Shown here piece after piece: positions 58,551 through 64,000 of a stretch of 64,000 nucleotides of DNA. Location of the stretch: NCBI GenBank assembly GCA_001899635.1, contig MKVQ01000008.1, positions 80,428 to 144,427 of the forward strand, in the 5' to 3' direction. The notes under the pieces are model-generated. The model made no database searches. It worked only from the letters and a program-made list of their open reading frames with translations, and was not told the origin of the DNA. Numbering within the stretch: position 1 is the stretch's first letter; each line of letters opens with the position of its first letter. Made by a program: the position numbers and the translations under genes. Source of the stretch: Myxococcales bacterium 68-20. Lineage in GTDB: Bacteria > Myxococcota_A > Polyangia > Polyangiales > Polyangiaceae.

Positions 58551-61055
58551 TTACCAGTCGAAGAGCTTCTCGACCGGGTTCTGCGGATCGTGCGGGCGAA
58601 GGCGCGCCGTCCGATCGATGTCGATCGATCCGACGGTGTCGAACTTCGACGCTCCGACGTTGGCGAAGAACTTCGCGCGATTGATCTGCGGGTGGTCGAT
58701 GCCGCGCGCGTCGGTCTTCTTGTCGAGGAAGAGGACACTGAAGCCGAACGCGTTCTTACCGCTCGAGTAGGTCTGGCTCGAGAGATCGGCAGCCGAGACG
58801 AGGCGGAGCACGACGAGCTCGCGTGGGCCGGTGGGCGCCGAGAGCGTCCGCTGCCAGCCGGCGACCGACCTCTCGTACTGGTGGACGAAGCTCGCGAAGC
58901 TCTCCTCGATCGGGTCGATCCGGAGCGCCTGCTGGTCGTAGTCGGTGAACCGCGGGCTTTCGCCCTGGAGCACCGAGAAGCCGCGCAGCGGGTTCTGGAC
59001 CTCGAGGGTGGCGAACTTCTGCGCTGCATCGCCGCCGATCGGGAAGTGCCCGGGGATCAGCTCCTCTCCGTCCTGCAGGACCTCGAGGGCGTTGTAGTGA
59101 GTGTGGCCGAGGAGGAGCGTGCGAGCTCGCTCGCTCGCAGCGAGGCGCTTCATCAGCTCGATCCCGCTCGCGAAGGGCTCGGCGGCGCCGCAGGTGAAGT
59201 CGGCCTTCCGCTCGCCCCATCCACAGTCGAACTCGGGGTCGGGCCGCATCCACTCCTGCAGCCCGTCGTGGACGCACTTCTCGTTCTGATCGCGTCCGAG
59301 CGCCCAGGTGGGGAGCTTGCACACCGCCGGGTTCCAGACCTCGCTGACGAGGTAGTTGATCGCGCTCTGGTAGACGCTCCGGTACTCGAGCTGCTCGAAG
59401 TAGTAGCCGAGGTCCTTGCCCTGGTGCCCGCCGCGCGGGTCGTGATGAGCGAGGACGATGAGGTCGCTGCCGTCCGTCCTCGCACGGAGAATCTCGCGAT
59501 CGAGCCACTCCATCTGGACGTCGCTCATGCCGCCGCCGTAGTTGACGGTGTACATGCCCCAGCCCGAGCGGCGGTGCTGGCGGAGCTCGAAGCTGTTGAG
59601 CGAGACGTAGAAGCTCTTGCCGAACTTGTGCGAGTAGTAGAGCGGCCCGTACGTCTTCTGCCACTGGTAGAAGCCGTCGTAGAGGACGTAGTTGCGGTCT
59701 TCGCGCGGGATCTCTTTCCAGCTGTCGAAGCCCGGAGTGCTACCGGCGACCGTACGGGCGAAGCCGCCGGTGAAGATGTCGCGATGGATGCCGCCGAGGC
59801 GGTCGGTGGCCGCCGTCTTCTGGAGGTAGCTCTCGTAGGCCGCCATCTTGAAGTCAGGCCACGCCTTCGGGCTCGCCTCGGTGATGACCTCCTTCAGGCT
59901 CTCGCCGAGGCCGGTGTCGAGGCCCTTCACCGCGCTCGGGACGTGGCCCGTGGCGACGTAGCCGTCGTGGTTTCCGGTCGTCAGGAAGATCGGCAGCGGG
60001 AGGAACTTGAGGAGGGAGACGATCGACTTCGCTTCCTCCTCGTACGTCCAGGCAACCTTGCGCTGGCGGAGGCTCCCCGGTGAGCCGCCGTTGTGGAGGT
60101 CGCCGTTGAACGTGATGAAGGAGGCGCTCCGGATCGCCGGATCGGTGGTCGTGTTGAGGTACTGGACCAGCTCGTCGAGCTTCTCCTTCGTCATCCCGTC
60201 GTAGGTGGAGCCGACGGAGACCTGCGTATCGGTCACGTTGACGACCGCGTGCTCGTCCGGCTCGCGGTCGAAGACGCGGACGGCGTTGTACTGGTACTCG
60301 TAGACGGGCGGCGCGCCCGAGGACGGCCGGTAGAGCTCGTCTTCCTTCTTCACCTCGAAGCGGAGGTCGTAGAGTCCCGCCGGAGCCTTCGCCATGGCGC
60401 CCTGCCGGAAGACGAAGCGCAGCGTCCGTCGCTTCTTGAAGACGGCGGGCATGTCGTCGGGCTCGGGGTTGACGAAGACCTCGTTGGGGTAGATGCGAAC
60501 GACGTCGGTGCCCTTGCCGCTCGAGATCGCCTTGTTCGACTCCGTGTTTGGCTGGCGTGCGCTGCGCGGGATGAGGAAGAAGCCGAAGCCGGTCGACGGA
60601 TCGTTCGGGACTACGAGCTTCGAGAGGTGCGAGCCGGCGACGGGCTCGATCTTCGCGCCGAGATGCGCGAAGGCGGCGTCCTCGATGCGAAGAACGATGA
60701 CCAGCTCGTCCTTCGCGTCGCTCTTCGTATAGAGGTTCGGGTTGCCGAGCGTCGGGTAGACGAGACGATCGATCATGACGTGCCCGTCGATCGCGTACGG
60801 CATGATCTGCTCGTTCTCGGACGCGTCGGCATAGAAGACGTTCGGCAGGTACGTCTCGCCCTTGTTCGAGACGACCTCCCACGGCTTCTCCGTGAGCTTC
60901 CGCGCGATCTCGGCGGGATCCTCTCCGGGCGCACCCGGTTCGGTGGCCCCTACCGGCGGCGCGTCCGAGTCCGGCTTCCGGGCTTCACCGGTGTCCGAGC
61001 CACATGCGACGAGCAACGCGAAGCTCGCGCTGGCAATGAGCCACCGACCCATCAT
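58551..61055 (-). CDS. Metallophosphoesterase lipoprotein
   Basis: An 834-residue lipoprotein. The signal peptide (MGRWLIASASFALLVAC) has its Cys at residue 18. A beta-rich N-terminal region of about 270 residues (LPNVFYADASENEQIMPY; FVFRQGAMAKAPAGLYDLRF) precedes a calcineurin-type domain with ITFNGDLHNGG, FLTTGNHDGY, VLAHHDPRGGH and LLGHTHYNAL, giving the metal ligands of the family. The catalytic part is followed by a C-terminal module of about 100 residues (VVLRLVSAADLSSQTY). Adjacent ATG codons at 61055 and 61052 can start it. Extracellular phosphatase or nucleotidase activity is the likely role. The substrate is unknown. Confidence 0.92.
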   Translation of the reverse strand: MMGRWLIASASFALLVACGSDTGEARKPDSDAPPVGATEPGAPGEDPAEIARKLTEKPWEVVSNKGETYLPNVFYADASENEQIMPYAIDGHVMIDRLVYPTLGNPNLYTKSDAKDELVIVLRIEDAAFAHLGAKIEPVAGSHLSKLVVPNDPSTGFGFFLIPRSARQPNTESNKAISSGKGTDVVRIYPNEVFVNPEPDDMPAVFKKRRTLRFVFRQGAMAKAPAGLYDLRFEVKKEDELYRPSSGAPPVYEYQYNAVRVFDREPDEHAVVNVTDTQVSVGSTYDGMTKEKLDELVQYLNTTTDPAIRSASFITFNGDLHNGGSPGSLRQRKVAWTYEEEAKSIVSLLKFLPLPIFLTTGNHDGYVATGHVPSAVKGLDTGLGESLKEVITEASPKAWPDFKMAAYESYLQKTAATDRLGGIHRDIFTGGFARTVAGSTPGFDSWKEIPREDRNYVLYDGFYQWQKTYGPLYYSHKFGKSFYVSLNSFELRQHRRSGWGMYTVNYGGGMSDVQMEWLDREILRARTDGSDLIVLAHHDPRGGHQGKDLGYYFEQLEYRSVYQSAINYLVSEVWNPAVCKLPTWALGRDQNEKCVHDGLQEWMRPDPEFDCGWGERKADFTCGAAEPFASGIELMKRLAASERARTLLLGHTHYNALEVLQDGEELIPGHFPIGGDAAQKFATLEVQNPLRGFSVLQGESPRFTDYDQQALRIDPIEESFASFVHQYERSVAGWQRTLSAPTGPRELVVLRLVSAADLSSQTYSSGKNAFGFSVLFLDKKTDARGIDHPQINRAKFFANVGASKFDTVGSIDIDRTARLRPHDPQNPVEKLFDW

Positions 61056-61213
61056 AGTGGGGGACTGTAGGCACGGACCGGACCATCCCATTCGACGAGT
61101 ATGACTCAAGGCTTGAGCGTGAAATCCATGAAACGACTTCGGCGCAGCGCGGCATTCGCTTCTTGATGGATAGCGTCCGATCCACGTCGCAGGATCCAGT
61201 AGCCTTGGCGCCC

Positions 61214-63484
61214 ATGACGTCCGAATCCGAGGACCGCATCGAAGCAAGTGACGCGGTCCCGTCTCTGCGAGAGCGATCGATCCCCGAGCCACCGCCTTCG
61301 CTCATTCCGCCGGCCGACAGTATCCGGCCGCCGCAGCAGACGATCCCGCAGCTTCCTCCGCCGTCGCTCACGCTGACGGAGGGCGACAGCGGAGAACCGA
61401 GCGGCGATCCTCCGCCGCCACCGTCGCTGCGGATCCCGCCCGCGCCGGTCACACGCTCGCTCCCGCCGATGCCGGACGTCGAGCCGATCCTCGAGCAGGC
61501 GGCGGCTGCCTGCGAGAAGAAGGACTGGGACGCGGCACTCGAGGCGTACAAGAAGGCGCTCTTCGTGATCCCGAAGGACGAGCCGAAGACGCAGGCGTCG
61601 ATCTACGCGTCGGTCGGGGAGGTGAAGCTCGCGCAGGGCAAGCCGCGCGAGGCGGAGACGAACTTCGAGAAGGCGCTCGTCATCAATCCGAAGCACCTGC
61701 GGTCGCTCGACGGGCTCGTCACGATCGCCGGCGACGCGAAGGACTGGGCGCGGGTGGTGACCGTCCGCCGGCGCCGAGCCGACGCGCTCGAAGACGCCGA
61801 CGACAAGGCGTCGGAGCTCTGCGTCGTCGCCGACATCGAGGAGACACGGCTCGGGAACGTCGAGAAGGCGCTCGCGACCCTCGAGCTCGCGGCCGCTCAC
61901 CGCCCCGACGACATCGGCATCTTAATCAAGCTGCGCGACTTCTACTCGGCGACACGCGCATGGTCGAAGCTGCTCGCCGTCCTCGATGACCTCGTGCGCA
62001 TCTCGACCGACGCTCGGCATCGCGGCTCGTTCCGGTTCGCGCAGGCCGACGTCGTCCTGGGGCGGCTCCGCGAAGAGCCGCGCGGCCTGGCGTTCCTCGA
62101 GATGGCCCTCGACGAAGACCCGCAGTGCGATCGCGCGCTCTCGGCGTTGATCGCCGTGCGCACGCGCCGTGAAGAGTGGGCCGAGCTCGCAGCGGTCTAC
62201 GAAAGGCTCGTCGATCGGTATGCCGGCCTCGGAGATGGCGATCGCGCATGGGAGGTCTGCCGGAAGCTCGGGACGCTCCGTCGCGATCGCCTTCTCGACG
62301 GTCCGGGCGCGCTCGAGGCGCTCCGGGGAGCGATCGAGCTCCGCCCGGAGGACTCCGAGACACGAGCCGCGCTGGCGGAGCTCTACGCGGCGAAGGGCGA
62401 CCGCATGACCGCGGTCCGCGAGCTCGAGATCGTCGCGGAGCACGCGCCGCTCCGCGCGCAGACGTACCGCCGCCTCTTCGAGCTCCATCAGCGCGCGCAG
62501 CGGCCCGATCGCGCGTGGCTCGTCGCGACGTGTCTCGAGGAGCTCGGCGCGAGCGACGTCGCCCAGGACCTCGTGATCGAGCAGTTCCGTCCCGAAGGAG
62601 CGATCCGCCCGACGACGGCCGTCGTCGACACCTGGTGGGACGAGCTCTTGGTCGCTGCCGGCGCCGATCCCGTCGTGAGCGACATCCTCCACACCGTCGG
62701 CGATGCGGCGATCGCTCTCCGGATCGAGGAGCTCGAAGCGAAGAAGAAGCTGCCGCCGCTCGATCCGGCGAAGAGGCAGGACAAGACGAGCACGGCGTCG
62801 GCGGTGCGCACGTTCGTCTGGGCGGCGCGCGCGCTCGGAGTTCCGCTCCCCGACATCTACGCGCTCGACGCCGTGCCGAACGGAATCGCGGCAGTGCCGG
62901 CGCGGGCTCCTTCGACCGCGCTCGGTCCGACCGCGCTCTCCGGACGAACGGTCCAGCAGCTCGCGTTCCTCGCCGGACGGCATCTCACCTACTACCGGCC
63001 GGCGCACTATCCGCTCGTCTTCTTCCCGACACTCGCGGAGCTCTCCACGCTCGTGCTCTCCGCCGTGCGTCTCGTGATCCCCGGCATCTCCGTCCCGCCA
63101 TCGGGAGACGGGGAGAGCCGCGTCGCGGAGGGCCTCGGCAAACAGCTCACCGACGAACAGAAGACGAAGCTCGAGGAGATCGTCGCGCGTCTCGACGAGC
63201 GTGGAGGGCGTCTCGATCTGTTCGCGTGGATTCGCGGTGTCGAGCTCACGGCCGCGCGCGTCGGCCTACTCCTCGCCGGTGACCTTCGGACGGCGTCGAG
63301 GCTGATGCACGAAGAGGCGCGCGCGATCGGCGAGCTCTCGCTGGAGGCGAAGCGCGGAGACCTCCTCTCGTTCTGCGCGTCCGAGCGCTACGGCCTCCTC
63401 CGCGAGCGGATGGGCATCGCGATCCATCCGACGTCGGTCCCGAGCGCAGCTCCGTCGTCGCCGAGAGAAATCGACCGTGGCTGA
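61214..63484 (+). CDS. TPR-repeat protein
   Basis: A 756-residue soluble protein. The N-terminal 95 residues are Pro/Ser-rich and probably disordered. TPR units follow at about 95-470 (AAAACEKKDWDAALEAYKKA; AQGKPREAETNFEKALVINP; ADIEETRLGNVEKALATLEL; RVAYERLVDRYAGLGDGDRA-type helices), and the last 280 residues form a separate helical domain (AFLAGRHLTYYRPAHYPL; YLLLAGDLRTASRLMHEEA-like segments) that I do not recognise. Proteins of this length and shape recur in myxobacteria and are often found near secretion or motility genes. The ATG at 61214 is preferred; an ATG at 61166 lies in frame. Function unknown. Confidence 0.85.
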   Translation: MTSESEDRIEASDAVPSLRERSIPEPPPSLIPPADSIRPPQQTIPQLPPPSLTLTEGDSGEPSGDPPPPPSLRIPPAPVTRSLPPMPDVEPILEQAAAACEKKDWDAALEAYKKALFVIPKDEPKTQASIYASVGEVKLAQGKPREAETNFEKALVINPKHLRSLDGLVTIAGDAKDWARVVTVRRRRADALEDADDKASELCVVADIEETRLGNVEKALATLELAAAHRPDDIGILIKLRDFYSATRAWSKLLAVLDDLVRISTDARHRGSFRFAQADVVLGRLREEPRGLAFLEMALDEDPQCDRALSALIAVRTRREEWAELAAVYERLVDRYAGLGDGDRAWEVCRKLGTLRRDRLLDGPGALEALRGAIELRPEDSETRAALAELYAAKGDRMTAVRELEIVAEHAPLRAQTYRRLFELHQRAQRPDRAWLVATCLEELGASDVAQDLVIEQFRPEGAIRPTTAVVDTWWDELLVAAGADPVVSDILHTVGDAAIALRIEELEAKKKLPPLDPAKRQDKTSTASAVRTFVWAARALGVPLPDIYALDAVPNGIAAVPARAPSTALGPTALSGRTVQQLAFLAGRHLTYYRPAHYPLVFFPTLAELSTLVLSAVRLVIPGISVPPSGDGESRVAEGLGKQLTDEQKTKLEEIVARLDERGGRLDLFAWIRGVELTAARVGLLLAGDLRTASRLMHEEARAIGELSLEAKRGDLLSFCASERYGLLRERMGIAIHPTSVPSAAPSSPREIDRG

Positions 63485-63577
63485 AGGGGGGCCGCCGCCG
63501 CGACGGAGCTCATGACACGTACGCGGCTTCGTATTGGCGGCGATCGGGTCGAACGGTCCAAGCTCGTCTGCTCGATG

Positions 63578-64000
63578 TCAGAGCTTCGTGGCGTCGAGCG
63601 TCTTTCCAGCGACGCCGATCGGGCCGTCGTTGTCGGGCGACTTGCCGCCCTTGCCCGCGGCGCCTTCCTTGCCACCAGCGATTGTGGTGTTGGTGTCGAG
63701 GGTCGGCTCGGTGCCCTTGTAGAGGATGCCGGCCGCGACGCCTCCCGCTCCGCCGGCGCCGGCTCCGCCGTCGGCGCCTCGCCCGCCACTTCCGCCGCTG
63801 CAGAGACCAGTGATACCGGCGCCCCCGCCCGCGGCCCCCTTTCCGCCCGCGCCCCCCTTTCCGCCCGCGCCGGCCGACTTCGCTTCGAGAATCGACGCGG
63901 CCAGCGTCACGGAAGTCTCGTTGGCGAGCAAGGCGATGCTCGCGCCACCGCCGCCGCTGCCCTTTCCGGCGAACCCTCCGCAGCCTCCACAGCCTCCACC
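63578..64000 (-). CDS. Gly-rich repeat protein, C-terminal part (truncated by window edge)
   Basis: About 140 C-terminal residues of a longer protein; the start lies beyond the window. The reading frame is open through to position 64000 and reads GGGCGGCGGFAGKGSGGGGAS upstream of the ATG at 63931, so that ATG is internal. Gly-rich turns with Lys or Ala at regular steps (GAGGKGGAGGKGAAGGGAG; GGRGADGGAGAGGAGG) alternate with ordinary segments (SVTLAASILEAKSAG; TLDTNTTIAGGKEG). The pattern resembles Gly-rich, collagen- or PGRS-like surface proteins of myxobacteria. It is convergent with the TPR gene. Confidence 0.75.
   Translation of the reverse strand, partial: GGGCGGCGGFAGKGSGGGGASIALLANETSVTLAASILEAKSAGAGGKGGAGGKGAAGGGAGITGLCSGGSGGRGADGGAGAGGAGGVAAGILYKGTEPTLDTNTTIAGGKEGAAGKGGKSPDNDGPIGVAGKTLDATKL

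Overview
The window is one continuous stretch of high-GC chromosome from a delta-proteobacterial type of organism, most probably a myxobacterium (Myxococcota, Polyangia-like). The signs are strong GC bias at third codon positions, an unusual density of predicted lipoproteins with short Cys-rich, RCC1-like or propeller-like ectodomains, a Ser/Thr protein kinase, LytS/LytTR and GAF-type signalling genes, a very large alpha-2-macroglobulin, TPR proteins and FGE-sulfatase-fold lipoproteins. I see no rRNA, tRNA, CRISPR array, prophage or intact insertion sequence.

Layout. 1-11.8 kb: an aerobic benzoyl-CoA (box) degradation region. It holds an SDR oxidoreductase cut by the window edge, a DUF378 membrane protein, two small exported or Pro-rich proteins, boxB and boxC (minus strand), a divergent boxR-type regulator with a repeated operator-like sequence, an FGE-fold lipoprotein, a membrane protein, boxD and a metallo-beta-lactamase-fold hydrolase. 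BoxA and a benzoate-CoA ligase are not in the window. 11.8-16.5 kb: a gene-poor stretch with coding remnants, a Ser/Gly-repeat lipoprotein, a LysR regulator divergent from an aldo-keto reductase, and a zinc alcohol dehydrogenase. 16.7-21.7 kb: two tandem paralogous lipoproteins, then a Cys-repeat/FGE-fold lipoprotein. 21.9-23.6 kb: an XylR_N-V4R sensor followed by a GAF-STAS protein. 23.7-30.6 kb: a von Willebrand A lipoprotein, a LytS-type kinase with its LytTR regulator, a Pro-rich tail-anchored protein and a Ser/Thr kinase. 30.7-39.0 kb: a 2051-residue alpha-2-macroglobulin, an OmpA-type lipoprotein with a TonB/AgmX-like partner, and a YHS-domain lipoprotein. 39.1-45.1 kb: an acyl-CoA-dehydrogenase-like protein, a discoidin-like lipoprotein, small proteins, a fused tandem thioredoxin-fold isomerase and a GAF histidine kinase.

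45.2-54.8 kb is the most interesting part. An ECF sigma factor and its membrane anti-sigma factor sit directly upstream of five same-strand lipoprotein genes, most of which overlap by ATGA: Cys-rich repeats, two propeller-like proteins, an RCC1-type protein and an IgGFc-binding-type protein. A hairpin followed by T-rich sequence closes the run. This looks like a regulated surface-display or adhesion system; function is inferred. 54.8-64 kb: a possible phosphorylase-fold protein, an uncharacterised 308-residue protein, an endonuclease/exonuclease/phosphatase, a metallophosphoesterase lipoprotein, a TPR protein and the C-terminal end of a Gly-rich protein.

Terminators in this window are mostly long GC-rich stems, often without a U-tract, between convergent genes.
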